Counted from the stretch's first letter, positions 36,292 to 45,834 are shown. The stretch is DNA of 51,742 nucleotides from Empedobacter brevis NBRC 14943 = ATCC 43319 (GCF_000382425.1 NZ_KB908308.1:1-51742), one strand, 5' to 3'. The notes: generated by a model from the letters alone, not told the origin. Program-made: numbers and translations.

Positions 36292-36597
36292 ATGGAAAAA
36301 CAGAGAAAAAAAGTTTTGCTGGCAGCCGTGGCGATGCTGTCAGGAATTGGTGCATTCGCACAGGGAAATGGTTCGGCAGGTATCAACGAGGCTACCCAAA
36401 TGGTAACAAGCTACTTCGACCCTGCAACCCAATTAATCTACGCCATCGGTGCCGTTGTCGGGCTAATCGGAGGGGTTAAAGTTTACAACAAATTTAGTAG
36501 CGGAGATCCTGATACAAGCAAGACAGCAGCTTCTTGGTTCGGTGCCTGTATTTTCTTGATTGTTGCGGCTACTATCCTGCGTTCATTCTTCCTTTAA
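36292..36597 (+). CDS. traE: TraE, DUF4134 membrane protein
   Basis: 101 residues. A cleavable signal (ending GAFAQ) is followed by two membrane helices (LIYAIGAVVGLIGGVKVY and WFGACIFLIVAATILRSFF). This is the DUF4134 TraE family. Its size and two-helix layout with signal peptide resemble VirB2-type pilins; that parallel is an inference. It is the first gene of the traE-traQ run, behind a candidate promoter, with traF 11 bp downstream. Confidence 0.9.
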   Translation: MEKQRKKVLLAAVAMLSGIGAFAQGNGSAGINEATQMVTSYFDPATQLIYAIGAVVGLIGGVKVYNKFSSGDPDTSKTAASWFGACIFLIVAATILRSFFL

Positions 36598-36608
36598 TCT
36601 TTTGCCTT

Positions 36609-36938
36609 ATGAATTACAATATCAACAAAGGCATCGGAAGAACGGTGGAATTTAAAGGCTTGAAAGCACAGTACCTGTTCATCTTCGCAGGCGGTCTGCT
36701 TGGTATGCTCATTTTGGTGATGATACTGTATATGGCTGGCGTAAATTCTTACGTCTGCCTTTTCCTCGGTGTCGGAGGTGCTTCATTGATTGTATGGCAG
36801 ACCTTTTCACTGAATAGCAAATATGGTGAACACGGATTGATGAAAATAGCAGCCAACAAAAGGCATCCCCGCTACATCATCTGCCGTAAGGCTGTACACC
36901 GCTATTTAAAGTTAACCCTTAAATCAAATAATGTATGA
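36609..36938 (+). CDS. traF: TraF, DUF4133 membrane protein
   Basis: 109 residues from ATG 36609 (MNYNINKGIGRTVEFKG), the conserved DUF4133 start. An upstream extension to 36534 overlaps traE and is not supported. Two adjacent membrane helices (FIFAGGLLGMLILVMILYM and VCLFLGVGGASLIVW) follow a conserved GLKAQY segment, the layout of VirB3-like proteins. It overlaps traG by 4 bp (ATGA), as VirB3 genes often do with VirB4, so the two are probably translated together. Confidence 0.9.
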   Translation: MNYNINKGIGRTVEFKGLKAQYLFIFAGGLLGMLILVMILYMAGVNSYVCLFLGVGGASLIVWQTFSLNSKYGEHGLMKIAANKRHPRYIICRKAVHRYLKLTLKSNNV

Positions 36939-39439
36939 GAAATGTAGCAAAGACTACCACACTGGAAAGCAAATTTCCATTGCTGGCAGTAGAGAACAAC
37001 TGCATCCTTTCCAAGGATGCTGACATCACAGCATGTTTTGAGGTTCGTTTGCCAGAACTGTTCACTGTAGCATCGGCAGAATATGAAGCCATTCACTCCG
37101 CCTGGCACAAGGCGATCAAAACTTTACCGGATTTTACGGTCATCCACAAACAGGATTGGTACATCAAGGAAAACTATGCTCCCGATTTGGCAGCGGATAA
37201 CCAAAGTTTTTTGGCAAAGTCCTATCAACGCCATTTTAACGAGCGACCATTTCTAAACCATTATTGTTATCTGTTCCTTACAAAGACTACCAAAGAGCGA
37301 ATGCGGATGCAAAGCAACTTCAGTTCGCTTTGCAAAGGTTCGCTTATCCCGAAAGAAATCAGGGATAAAGAAGCCATACATCGCTTTATGGAAGCCGTGG
37401 CACAGTTTGAGCGTATCGTGAATGATAGCGGGTTCATCACTCTGCAACGTTTGAGTGAAGACGAAATCATCGGAACAGATGAAAAGCAAGGATTGCTGGA
37501 ACAATACCTTACGCTTTCGAGAGAAGTCGGAACTCCGATGCAGGATATCGGTCTGGGTTCCGAAGAAGTACGTATTGGAAACAAAAGATTGTCGTTGCAT
37601 ACTTTGTCCGATACGGACGACCTGCCCGGAACAGTATCGGCTGATACCCGTTTTGAAAAGCTGTCCACCGACCGTAGCGACTGCCGTCTGTCTTTTGCGG
37701 CTCCTGTTGGATTGCTGTTAAGCTGTAATCACATTTACAATCAATACCTGTTTTTGGATAACAGCGAAGCCAATCTGCAAAAGTTTGAAAAGTCTGCAAG
37801 GAATATGCACTCACTGGCTCGTTACAGCCGTGCCAACCAGATCAACAAAGAATGGATAGAAAGGTATCTGAACGAAGCTCATTCTTTCGGTCTTTCTTCT
37901 ATTCGGGCACACTTTAATATTATAGCGTGGTCGGAAGATCCTGCGGAACTGAAACAGCTAAAGAACGACTGCGGTAGTGCCTTGGCACTCATGGAATGTA
38001 AACCCCGACATAACACTACGGATGTAGCTACCTTATATTGGGCAGGAATGCCGGGCAATGCGGGCGATTTTCCGAGTGAGGAAAGCTTTTACACATTCAT
38101 TGAACCTGCCTTATGCTTCTTTACCGAAGAAACGAATTATCATAATTCACCTTCGCCATTCGGGATTAAGATGGCTGACAGGCTTACCGGAAAGCCTATC
38201 CACTTGGATATATCGGATTTACCAATGAAGCGTGGTATCATCACAAATCGGAACAAATTTATACTTGGTCCGTCAGGAAGTGGTAAATCTTTTTTTACAA
38301 ATCACATGGTTCGGCAGTACTATGAGCAAGGTGCTCACGTACTATTAGTAGATACAGGTAATTCCTATCAGGGATTATGCGAACTGATTAAAGGAAAAAC
38401 CAAAGGCGAAGATGGGGTTTATTTCACGTACACAGAAGACAATCCAATTGCATTTAATCCTTTCTATACCGACGATGGCGTTTTCGACATCGAGAAACGT
38501 GAAAGTGTCAAGACTTTGATATTGACCCTTTGGAAACGTGATGATGAGCAGCCAACACGTTCTGAAGAGGTCGCCCTTTCCAATGCCGTGAGTGGATACA
38601 TTGAGCGTATCAAAACGGAAGGGATTTTCCCATCATTCAACGGTTTTTATGAATATGTCCAAGGTGATTACCGCAAGGTACTCGAAGAAAAAGAGGTAAG
38701 GGAAAAAGACTTTGACATCGCTAATTTTCTCAATGTGTTAGAACCTTACTACAAAGGTGGAGAGTATGATTATCTGTTGAATTCGGACAAGCAATTAGAC
38801 TTGCTTTCCAAACGCTTTATTGTGTTTGAAATTGATGCCATCAAGGATCACAAAATTCTTTTTCCCATCGTCACGATTATCATTATGGAGGTCTTTATCA
38901 ACAAGATGAGGAGGCTGAAAGGTATCCGAAAGCTTATCCTGATTGAAGAAGCGTGGAAAGCGATTGCGAAGGAAGGTATGGCAGAATATATAAAGTATTT
39001 GTTTAAAACGGTTAGGAAGTTTTTCGGTGAAGCCATCGTGGTAACGCAGGAGGTGGATGACATCATCCAGTCGCCCATTGTTAAGGAAAGTATCATTAAC
39101 AACAGTGATTGTAAAATCCTTTTAGACCAACGCAAGTATATGAACAAGTTTGATGATATACAGGCAATGCTCGGGCTTACCGATAAAGAAAAAGGACAGG
39201 TACTCTCCATCAATATGAACAACGATCCGTCACGGCTTTATAAAGAAGTGTGGATTGGATTAGGTGGTACGCACTCGGCAGTCTATGCCACCGAAGTTAG
39301 TCTTGAAGAGTATTTGGCATATACCACGGAAGAAACCGAAAAAATGGAAGTGATGCAGCTCGCATCGGAACTCGACGGCAACGTCGAACTCGCCATTAAG
39401 CATATCGCTATGCAAAGGCGTGAACAAGTAAATCAATAA
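36935..39439 (+). CDS. traG: TraG, VirB4-type conjugation ATPase
   Basis: 834 residues, full length for TraG of Bacteroidota ICEs. The N-terminal half is the VirB4 scaffold domain, ending with the conserved FILGPSGSGKSFFTNH Walker A (about residues 441-455). Walker B is LILIEEAWKA (about 668-677), followed by VTQEVDDI. The ATPase powers assembly of the mating channel and pilus at the inner membrane. Its start overlaps traF by 4 bp, and traI follows after 28 bp. Confidence 0.95.
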   Translation: MRNVAKTTTLESKFPLLAVENNCILSKDADITACFEVRLPELFTVASAEYEAIHSAWHKAIKTLPDFTVIHKQDWYIKENYAPDLAADNQSFLAKSYQRHFNERPFLNHYCYLFLTKTTKERMRMQSNFSSLCKGSLIPKEIRDKEAIHRFMEAVAQFERIVNDSGFITLQRLSEDEIIGTDEKQGLLEQYLTLSREVGTPMQDIGLGSEEVRIGNKRLSLHTLSDTDDLPGTVSADTRFEKLSTDRSDCRLSFAAPVGLLLSCNHIYNQYLFLDNSEANLQKFEKSARNMHSLARYSRANQINKEWIERYLNEAHSFGLSSIRAHFNIIAWSEDPAELKQLKNDCGSALALMECKPRHNTTDVATLYWAGMPGNAGDFPSEESFYTFIEPALCFFTEETNYHNSPSPFGIKMADRLTGKPIHLDISDLPMKRGIITNRNKFILGPSGSGKSFFTNHMVRQYYEQGAHVLLVDTGNSYQGLCELIKGKTKGEDGVYFTYTEDNPIAFNPFYTDDGVFDIEKRESVKTLILTLWKRDDEQPTRSEEVALSNAVSGYIERIKTEGIFPSFNGFYEYVQGDYRKVLEEKEVREKDFDIANFLNVLEPYYKGGEYDYLLNSDKQLDLLSKRFIVFEIDAIKDHKILFPIVTIIIMEVFINKMRRLKGIRKLILIEEAWKAIAKEGMAEYIKYLFKTVRKFFGEAIVVTQEVDDIIQSPIVKESIINNSDCKILLDQRKYMNKFDDIQAMLGLTDKEKGQVLSINMNNDPSRLYKEVWIGLGGTHSAVYATEVSLEEYLAYTTEETEKMEVMQLASELDGNVELAIKHIAMQRREQVNQ

Positions 39440-39467
39440 TTATTAATCATTTAAAAATTTATAAACA

Positions 39468-40100
39468 ATGAAAAAAGTAATGTTACTGGTGTGTACGGCA
39501 ATTATGCTTGCCGTTACACCCTCCGCAAAAGCACAGTTTGTAGTAACCGATCCTGCAAATCTTGCGTCCGGTATTCTCAACTCCGCCAATGAGATTGTAC
39601 AAACATCCTCCACAGTAAGTAATGTGGTTAAGAATTTTAAGGAGGTTGAAAAAGTCTATAAGCAAGGCAAAGAGTATTACGACAAACTGAAAGCCATCAA
39701 CAACTTAGTAAAGGACGCCCGTAAAGTGCAACAAACGGTTTTGCTGGTAGGTGATGTATCCGAAATGTATGTACAGAATTTCGGCAAGATGATGAACGAT
39801 CCCAATTTCACAGCTCAGGAGTTGACTGCAATTGGCAATGGTTATTCGGCATTACTGGGCGAAAGTACCGAGCTACTGAAGGAACTAAAGCAGATCATAA
39901 CCTCATCAAGCCTATCGCTGAACGATAAGGAGCGTATGGACATTATCGACCGTGTGTACAAAGAAGTCAAGGAATACCACAGCCTTGTACGCTATTACAC
40001 CAACAAGAACATTTCCGTAAGCTATTTGAGAGCGAAAAAGAAAGATGATGCCAAAAGAGTACTTGATCTCTACGGAACTTCCAACCAAAAATACTGGTAA
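39468..40100 (+). CDS. traI: TraI, DUF4141 periplasmic protein
   Basis: 210 residues. A signal peptide (cleavage after SAKA, about residue 22) exports it; the mature protein is mostly helical with a long coiled-coil-like stretch (VEKVYKQGKEYYDKLKAINNL). It is the DUF4141 TraI family. The position after the VirB4-like ATPase and before the VirB6-like TraJ, with signal peptide and coiled coils, fits a VirB5-like pilus-tip protein (inference). It is three bases from traJ. Confidence 0.9.
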   Translation: MKKVMLLVCTAIMLAVTPSAKAQFVVTDPANLASGILNSANEIVQTSSTVSNVVKNFKEVEKVYKQGKEYYDKLKAINNLVKDARKVQQTVLLVGDVSEMYVQNFGKMMNDPNFTAQELTAIGNGYSALLGESTELLKELKQIITSSSLSLNDKERMDIIDRVYKEVKEYHSLVRYYTNKNISVSYLRAKKKDDAKRVLDLYGTSNQKYW

Positions 40101-40103
40101 GCT

Positions 40104-41096
40104 ATGGAATGGAATAATCTTCACGAAGTCCTGCGGTCGCTCTACGATGATATGATGCCGCTTGCAGGCGATATGGCAGCAGTGGCAAAAGGTCTTGCGG
40201 GATTGGGTGCATTATTCTATGTGGCGTTAAAGGTTTGGCAGGCTCTGAGCCGTGCCGAACCTATAGATATGTTCCCATTGCTACGACCGTTTGCTTTAGG
40301 ACTATGTATTATGTTCTTCCCGACAATTGTATTGGGAACCATCAATGCGGTACTAAGTCCAGTGGTAACGGGAACCCACGCCATACTCGAAAACCAGGTA
40401 CTCGACTTGAACCAATTGCAACAGCAGAAAGACCAATTGGAATATGAAGCAATGGTCAGAAATCCAGAAACAGCTTTTATGGTATCGGACGAAGAGTTTG
40501 ATAAAAAACTGGATGAATTGGGCTGGTCGCCTTCCGACATTGGAACAATGGCAGGAATGTATATGGACAGAACCGCTTATCAGCTAGAGAAAGCCCTTAA
40601 AGATTGGTTTCGCAATCTGTTGGAAATACTCTTTCAGGCAGCCGCATTAGTCATAGATACCATCCGAACGTTTTTTCTGATCGTCCTTTCCATACTCGGA
40701 CCAATCGCCTTTGCGATTTCCGTATGGGATGGCTTTCAGAGTACGCTCACACAGTGGCTCACTAGGTACGTCAGTGTGTATCTCTGGCTACCGGTTTCAG
40801 ATCTGTTCAGTTCCATGCTTGCAAGGATACAATCACTCATATTGGAGCGGGATATTGAGATGCTCGCCGATCCGAGTTATATCCCCGATACCAGTAATAC
40901 CGTGTACATCATATTTATGATCATCGGCATTATCGGATACTTTACGATACCTACCGTAACAGGTTGGATTATCCAGGCCGGAGGTGCAGGAAACTTTACA
41001 CGAAATGTAAATCAGACAGCAATGAAAGCCGGAAATGTAGCAAGTGCCGGAGCAGGTTCTGCCGCAGGTAATATAGGTGGTCAGCTAATGAAATAA
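40104..41096 (+). CDS. traJ: TraJ, VirB6-like polytopic channel protein
   Basis: 330 residues with about six hydrophobic segments, the strongest at residues 25-45, 55-85, 185-215 and 270-300. A conserved SIWDGFQSTLTQW-like stretch (here SVWDGFQSTLTQW) sits in the centre and a Gly/Ala-rich tail ends the protein. It belongs to the TraJ family of Bacteroidota conjugative transposons and is placed with VirB6 as the inner-membrane pore component. Spacing to traI (3 bp) and traK (25 bp) supports one operon. Confidence 0.92.
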   Translation: MEWNNLHEVLRSLYDDMMPLAGDMAAVAKGLAGLGALFYVALKVWQALSRAEPIDMFPLLRPFALGLCIMFFPTIVLGTINAVLSPVVTGTHAILENQVLDLNQLQQQKDQLEYEAMVRNPETAFMVSDEEFDKKLDELGWSPSDIGTMAGMYMDRTAYQLEKALKDWFRNLLEILFQAAALVIDTIRTFFLIVLSILGPIAFAISVWDGFQSTLTQWLTRYVSVYLWLPVSDLFSSMLARIQSLILERDIEMLADPSYIPDTSNTVYIIFMIIGIIGYFTIPTVTGWIIQAGGAGNFTRNVNQTAMKAGNVASAGAGSAAGNIGGQLMK

Positions 41097-41121
41097 TGTA
41101 AAATAATTAATCATCTAAAAA

Positions 41122-41745
41122 ATGGAATTTAAAACACTAAGAAATATTGAAAACAGCTTCAGACAGATCAGGCTTTATGCCATCGTATTTGCCGTTCTCT
41201 GCATTAGTGTGGTAGGATATGCCGTATGGCAGTCCTACCGTTTTGCGGAGGAACAACGCCAAAAAGTTTATGTATTGGACAACGGAAAATCGCTAATGCT
41301 TGCCTTATCGCAGGATGCAAGTATTAACCGACCTGTTGAAGCGAGGGAACACGTAAGACGTTTTCACGAACTGTTCTTCACATTGGCTCCCGATAAGAAT
41401 GCCATTGAAAGCAATATGAAACGGGCGTTCAACCTTGCCGACAAAAGTGCCTTTGATTATTACAAAGACCTTTCGGAAAAAGGATACTATAACCGTATCA
41501 TTTCAGGAAACGTACAGCAGCGTATTGAGGTGGATAGCGTTGTCTGCAACTTCGATACCTATCCGTATGCCGTGCGAACCTATGCCAAACAATTCATCAT
41601 CCGTTCGAGCAATGTAACCAGACGGAACCTGATCACGTCCTGCTATCTCGTGAACTCTGTCCGTTCCGATAATAACCCACAAGGTTTTAATATCGAAAAG
41701 TTTGCCGTAACGGAAAACAGGGACATTGAAGTAATTGAACGCTAA
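41122..41745 (+). CDS. traK: TraK, VirB8-like bitopic protein
   Basis: 207 residues. A short cytosolic N-terminus is followed by one membrane helix (YAIVFAVLCISVVGYAVW, about residues 20-37), then a periplasmic domain of the VirB8/NTF2-like size with HVRRFHELFFTLAP near its start and a C-terminal half rich in beta strands. This TraK family nucleates assembly of the mating channel by contacting the other inner-membrane components. It precedes an unnamed 144-residue protein by 11 bp. Confidence 0.92.
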   Translation: MEFKTLRNIENSFRQIRLYAIVFAVLCISVVGYAVWQSYRFAEEQRQKVYVLDNGKSLMLALSQDASINRPVEAREHVRRFHELFFTLAPDKNAIESNMKRAFNLADKSAFDYYKDLSEKGYYNRIISGNVQQRIEVDSVVCNFDTYPYAVRTYAKQFIIRSSNVTRRNLITSCYLVNSVRSDNNPQGFNIEKFAVTENRDIEVIER

Positions 41746-41756
41746 AAATAGAAGTT

Positions 41757-42191
41757 ATGAAACAGTTACTTGACTTAGACACATTCGCACAAAACCTCAC
41801 GAACAAAGGGTATGACGGCTATTTCCAAACAGAAGCGGCCTATGCCGACAAAATCAAAGATAGCATCAGCAGATTTTTGGAGGCTTGTAATAATGGAACA
41901 GACAAACCGATGTTGCCAAACATTCTGATGCTGAAAACCTACTTGGAATGGAATGGCGATGATAAGCAAAAGGTTGAATGCAATATGTGGATAAAGTACA
42001 AAGACGGTCTTTTCGATGTTCAGAAAATGAATATTGACAGAATAGACCAGTATGGGCAATTATTGAAGCAATCGAAATTAACGGATCTCACTACAAATTC
42101 GGTTCCGACAAGAAAAGAAGCGATTGCACAAGTTTCCGAAAAGCCCAGAGAACAGTTGTCTAACCAAAACAGACGGTTCCGAATGCGATAA
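41757..42191 (+). CDS. Hypothetical protein of the tra operon, between traK and traL
   Basis: 144 residues, soluble, no signal peptide. I do not recognise a named family. Visible features: an N-terminal helical part (LDTFAQNLTNKGYDGYF), a central LKTYLEWNGDDKQKVECNMWIKYKDG segment predicted as strands, and a basic Gln/Asn/Arg-rich tail. The tight spacing (11 bp before, 17 bp after) places it inside the mating-channel operon. It may be lineage-specific. A cytosolic accessory or regulatory role is a guess. Confidence 0.75.
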   Translation: MKQLLDLDTFAQNLTNKGYDGYFQTEAAYADKIKDSISRFLEACNNGTDKPMLPNILMLKTYLEWNGDDKQKVECNMWIKYKDGLFDVQKMNIDRIDQYGQLLKQSKLTDLTTNSVPTRKEAIAQVSEKPREQLSNQNRRFRMR

Positions 42192-42208
42192 CCGATAATC
42201 ATTACAAT

Positions 42209-42496
42209 ATGAAAAAATTAAGAGCAAAGATGGACAGGTACTTTGACCGATTGGATGATCGCTGGCGTGAACTGCCTGTACGCAAACAGCACAAGTATAC
42301 CCTATACTTTTTCTTGGGTTATCTGATGCTTACCGCAGGCGTGATTGCCAAAGTTTGGTACGACACGGGAAAGTCTGAAAACGATATGAAAATCAGGCAT
42401 ATCGAAAACCCTGTACTCAGAAAAGGAGAAAGCCCTGCAAGCTTGCAGGACACATTATCAACCATTTTTAAAAATAAGATTTATGAAAGAAAATGA
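42209..42496 (+). CDS. traL: TraL, DUF3989 small membrane protein
   Basis: 95 residues. A basic amphipathic start (DRYFDRLDDRWRELPVRKQHKY) leads into one membrane helix (LYFFLGYLMLTAGVIAKVWY, about residues 32-51) and a short periplasmic tail. This is DUF3989, the TraL family. It overlaps traM by 14 bp, implying coupled translation. It probably bridges inner-membrane channel parts; no enzymatic motif is present. Confidence 0.88.
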   Translation: MKKLRAKMDRYFDRLDDRWRELPVRKQHKYTLYFFLGYLMLTAGVIAKVWYDTGKSENDMKIRHIENPVLRKGESPASLQDTLSTIFKNKIYERK

Positions 42497-43823
42497 AAAT
42501 AAAAAGACGGTGGTTCGGGTAACCGAGGGTAATCCGAAAGAAACCGCTGATGTGCTGCAAGACAGTACGCAGAGCAAAGCCGATAAACTAAAAAAGCCAC
42601 TCATTTTCGGCTTGATGGGAATTGTCTTTGTAGGCTGTATGTACCTCATATTTAAACCATCGGAAGATAAGAACGAAATCGAAAGTCTTGGACTGAACGA
42701 TGCCGTTCCGCAGGCTACCGAAGCAGGATTACAGTCGGACAAGCAAAAGGCATACGAGCAGGAAATGCTGGAACAAAAGGATAAGGAAAAACGAAATGCC
42801 CTGACAACGCTTTCTGATTATTGGAATACGGACAGCTCCCAGAGTATGGAAGAAGAAATACCTGAAGAAGAGGAAAGCTATCGTTATGGTTCTGAAAGAA
42901 ATTCCGGCAGATATGGAAATTCTACCTTAAACAGTTACCGCAATGCACAAAGTACATTGGGTTCGTTTTATCAGGACGATAATTCTGAAACAATGGAACT
43001 CCGCAGGCAATTGGACGAACTGAAAGATCAATTGGCTGAAAAAGATGTACCAAAAGCTGCAACCATAGATGACCAGCTTGCACTGATGGAAAAATCCTAT
43101 CAGATGGCAGCAAAGTATCTTCCGCAAGGTACTACGAATACATCAGAAACTCTACCTGTCAATAACAGCAATGCTTCAGGAACTACTACTACTAGTCAAA
43201 AAGAACACTTCGTAGCATTTACATCTATGAGGAAAAACACCGTTTCTGCCTTATACCGTGAGCCTACCGATAGTGCATTTTTAGCGGATTGGAGTCAGAC
43301 AAAAAATCGTGGCTTTTATACCGCAGGTTCCATTGAGCAGGTGGTACAACCGAAAAACAGTATAAAGGCAAGTGTATACGAAACACAAACGATAGTAGGC
43401 GAAACAGGTGTACGTCTTCGTTTATTGGAGCCAGCTCAAACACCACAACGAACCATTCCCAAAGGAACGATTGTAACAGCTAATGCCAAATTTCAGGGAG
43501 GGCGATTACAGCTAAAAATTACTTCAATAGAACTGGAGGGCAACATCATCCCTGTGGATATTACCATTTACGATTTGGACGGACAGCAAGGTTTACATGT
43601 TCCGTATTCGCCTGAAATGAACGCCCTTACTGAAATGGCCGGCAACATGAGCCAACAATCAGGGACAAGCCTGATGCTTACCCAAAATGCCGGACAACAG
43701 GTTGCTGCTGATTTAAGCCGTGGCGTGGTACAGGGTATTTCTGGTTATTTCGCCAAGAAAGTAAGAACGCCAAAAGTTACGCTGAAAGCGGGGCATCAGG
43801 TCTTCCTCGTATCAAAAAAATAA
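42483..43823 (+). CDS. traM: TraM, VirB10-like scaffold protein
   Basis: 446 residues. A cytosolic N-terminus is followed by a single membrane helix (LIFGLMGIVFVGCMYLIF, about residues 39-56) and a long charged, Gln/Glu/Ser-rich linker with coiled coil (MELRRQLDELKDQLAEKD). A C-terminal beta-rich domain from about 250 has TGVRLRLLEPAQ and IPKGTIVTANAKFQGGRL, typical of TraM/VirB10. It spans the periplasm between the inner-membrane machinery and the outer-membrane TraN/TraO complex. Confidence 0.92.
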   Translation: MKENENKKTVVRVTEGNPKETADVLQDSTQSKADKLKKPLIFGLMGIVFVGCMYLIFKPSEDKNEIESLGLNDAVPQATEAGLQSDKQKAYEQEMLEQKDKEKRNALTTLSDYWNTDSSQSMEEEIPEEEESYRYGSERNSGRYGNSTLNSYRNAQSTLGSFYQDDNSETMELRRQLDELKDQLAEKDVPKAATIDDQLALMEKSYQMAAKYLPQGTTNTSETLPVNNSNASGTTTTSQKEHFVAFTSMRKNTVSALYREPTDSAFLADWSQTKNRGFYTAGSIEQVVQPKNSIKASVYETQTIVGETGVRLRLLEPAQTPQRTIPKGTIVTANAKFQGGRLQLKITSIELEGNIIPVDITIYDLDGQQGLHVPYSPEMNALTEMAGNMSQQSGTSLMLTQNAGQQVAADLSRGVVQGISGYFAKKVRTPKVTLKAGHQVFLVSKK

Positions 43824-43847
43824 TGTTGAACTCAAATAAATAAAACA

Positions 43848-44741
43848 ATGAAAAATCATTTTAAAACCTTTTGGGCATTCGCCTTCATTATCGGCTTTGC
43901 CGTAACATCTTATGCACAGGACAGCATCAGGACACCTCTTGCTCTGGGCAAGATAGAACCTTATCGTATGGAAGTGACCTACGATAAAACTTCACACCTA
44001 ATTTTCCCGACTGCCATTCGTTACGTGGATTTGGGAAGTGAATACCTAATTGCAGGAAAAGCGGAAGATGCCGAAAATGTATTGCGTGTAAAAGCATCGG
44101 TAAGGGATTTTGAAGCGGAAACCAATTTTTCCGTTATCACGAATGACGGACGTTTTTACAGTTTCAATGTGTATTACAGCGGGTATCCCGAAGCATTGAG
44201 CTATGACCTTTTGACAATGCAAAAAGCAGTGGACAAAGCCAACGGTAACGATGTGCTTTTTGAAGAATTGGGCAACAATTCTCCCTCATTGGCGGGCTTG
44301 CTTTTGGAAACTATTTACAAAAAGGACAAACGCATTGTAAAGCATATTGGGGCTAAGAGTTTCGGCATTCAGTTTATTCTGAAAGGAATTTACATACACA
44401 ATGGTAAATACTATTTCCATACGGAATTGAGAAATCGCAGCAATGTACCGTTCAATATCGACTTTGTGAATTTCAAGGTAGTTGATAAAAAGGTTGCCAA
44501 ACGAACCGTAGTACAGGAACGCCCGATGATACCGCTTCGTAACTATAAACCACTTACAGAAATTTCGGGACAAACCACCGAAAAAAATGTTTTCCTGTTA
44601 GACCAATTCACTATTGCCGATGATAAGGTACTGTTGGTTGAGATTTTCGAGAAGAACGGTGGTCGTCATCAAACACTTCAGGTAGAAAATTCGGATTTGA
44701 TAAAAGCCCGATTGATCAACGATATGCATCTGAAATTTTAA
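43848..44741 (+). CDS. traN: TraN, DUF4138 VirB9-like protein
   Basis: 297 residues. A signal peptide (ending TSYAQ, about residue 24) precedes an all-beta periplasmic domain with the conserved HLIFPTAIRYVDLGSEYL segment and the C-terminal FHTELRNRSNVPFNIDFVNF block. It is the TraN family (DUF4138), equated with VirB9 of other type IV systems. It would form the outer-membrane core complex with TraM and TraO. It follows traM by 24 bp. Confidence 0.92.
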   Translation: MKNHFKTFWAFAFIIGFAVTSYAQDSIRTPLALGKIEPYRMEVTYDKTSHLIFPTAIRYVDLGSEYLIAGKAEDAENVLRVKASVRDFEAETNFSVITNDGRFYSFNVYYSGYPEALSYDLLTMQKAVDKANGNDVLFEELGNNSPSLAGLLLETIYKKDKRIVKHIGAKSFGIQFILKGIYIHNGKYYFHTELRNRSNVPFNIDFVNFKVVDKKVAKRTVVQERPMIPLRNYKPLTEISGQTTEKNVFLLDQFTIADDKVLLVEIFEKNGGRHQTLQVENSDLIKARLINDMHLKF

Positions 44742-44761
44742 TAAACCTTTAAAGCGATAAT

Positions 44762-45322
44762 ATGAAAAAGTATATCTATACTGTGATGCTTATACTGATA
44801 GGCATCACAACCAGCCAAGCGCAACGAATGTTGCCTAAACAAAAAGGATTGGAAGTAAATGTTGGTGTATTATCCGATGATAAAATCGGCAACGATTATT
44901 ACATCAGCCTTGGTATGACTGTAAACGGCAAAAACGGCAATTATCAGCTATGGGCGTTGGAATATACCCATCAATACCACAACTACAAAGATCTTCGCAT
45001 ACCACAGGAAACCTACACAGCTGAGGGAGGTTATAGTTTCTTTCTTTTGGGCGATGCCCGTAAAAACATCACGCTGAATGCAGCTATAACAGGCGTACTG
45101 GGTTATGAAACAATCAACCGTGGCGAAACAATGTTGTATGATGGAGCAAAGGTTTTGAATGAAGACAACTTCATCTACGGAGCCGGTGGAAGGCTCACTT
45201 TTGAAACGTACCTGTCAGATCGTTTTGTGTTAGTTCTGCAAGGACGTACTAAGGTCGTATGGGGTACGGATATGAAACAGTTCCGCCCCTCCGCAGGTGT
45301 GGGATTAAGGTTTAACTTTTAA
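44762..45322 (+). CDS. traO: TraO, outer-membrane-associated transfer protein
   Basis: 186 residues. A signal peptide (ending TTSQAQ, about residue 20) is followed by repeated amphipathic strands (VNVGVLSD, YYISLGMTVNG, FLLGDARKNITLNAAITG) and a C-terminal strand ending in GLRFNF. A terminal phenylalanine on a beta strand is typical of outer-membrane barrels. This is the TraO family. It lies 20 bp after traN and 12 bp before the traQ-like gene. Confidence 0.9.
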   Translation: MKKYIYTVMLILIGITTSQAQRMLPKQKGLEVNVGVLSDDKIGNDYYISLGMTVNGKNGNYQLWALEYTHQYHNYKDLRIPQETYTAEGGYSFFLLGDARKNITLNAAITGVLGYETINRGETMLYDGAKVLNEDNFIYGAGGRLTFETYLSDRFVLVLQGRTKVVWGTDMKQFRPSAGVGLRFNF

Positions 45323-45334
45323 AATGTAAAAACA

Positions 45335-45784
45335 ATGAGAGCAATATTCAATAAATTCAGAATAGGCTTATTGCCGATATACTTAATGTTGGCAATTCTC
45401 GCAGCTTCGGTTTCTTTGGTATCTTGTAGCAAAGATGATGAACTCGAAATACAGAACGATTTTCCTTTTGAGGTAAATGTAATGCCGGTACCCAAAGATG
45501 TTGCCGATGGGCAGACGGTAGAGATCCGCATTACCATACATCGAACAGGAAACTACACGAACACTCAGTATTTTCTTCGCTATTTTCAGTTTGACGGTAC
45601 AGGAACATTGCAATACTACGATGAACCACCGTACCTCCCGAACGATTTGTATTCATTACCAACAGAGCAGTTTCGCTTGTACTACACTTCAACATCTGCT
45701 GTTTCACAATCCTTTGAGGTTTGGATTTCGGACAGCTTCGGGAATGAAAAGCAATTAAGTTTTCAGTTCAATAGTAGTGATTAA
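45335..45784 (+). CDS. traQ: TraQ, DUF3872 lipoprotein
   Basis: 149 residues. The N-terminal hydrophobic segment ends in a lipobox (LVSC, cysteine about 31) followed by SKDDE, a K-(D/E)2-type sequence known in Bacteroidota to send lipoproteins to the outer face of the outer membrane. The mature domain is beta-rich (VEIRITIHRTGNYTNTQYFLRYF), as in DUF3872. It is the last tra gene; an intrinsic terminator follows 23 bp downstream. traP (primase) is absent from the usual place before it. Confidence 0.88.
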   Translation: MRAIFNKFRIGLLPIYLMLAILAASVSLVSCSKDDELEIQNDFPFEVNVMPVPKDVADGQTVEIRITIHRTGNYTNTQYFLRYFQFDGTGTLQYYDEPPYLPNDLYSLPTEQFRLYYTSTSAVSQSFEVWISDSFGNEKQLSFQFNSSD

Positions 45785-45806
45785 GAACAACAACTTTGAC
45801 AACGAC

Positions 45807-45834
45807 AAAACCGACTTTATAGGTCGGTTTTTTG
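45807..45834 (+). terminator. Intrinsic terminator of the traE-traQ operon
   Basis: AAAACCGAC (45807-45815) pairs with GTCGGTTTT (45823-45831) around a 7-nt loop, and the T-run continues to 45834. It lies just after the traQ stop codon. Confidence 0.85.

Noticed and set aside
36534-36608. Longer N-terminus for TraF
   Set aside because: The extension overlaps traE in another frame and lacks family similarity; the DUF4133 start is at 36609.
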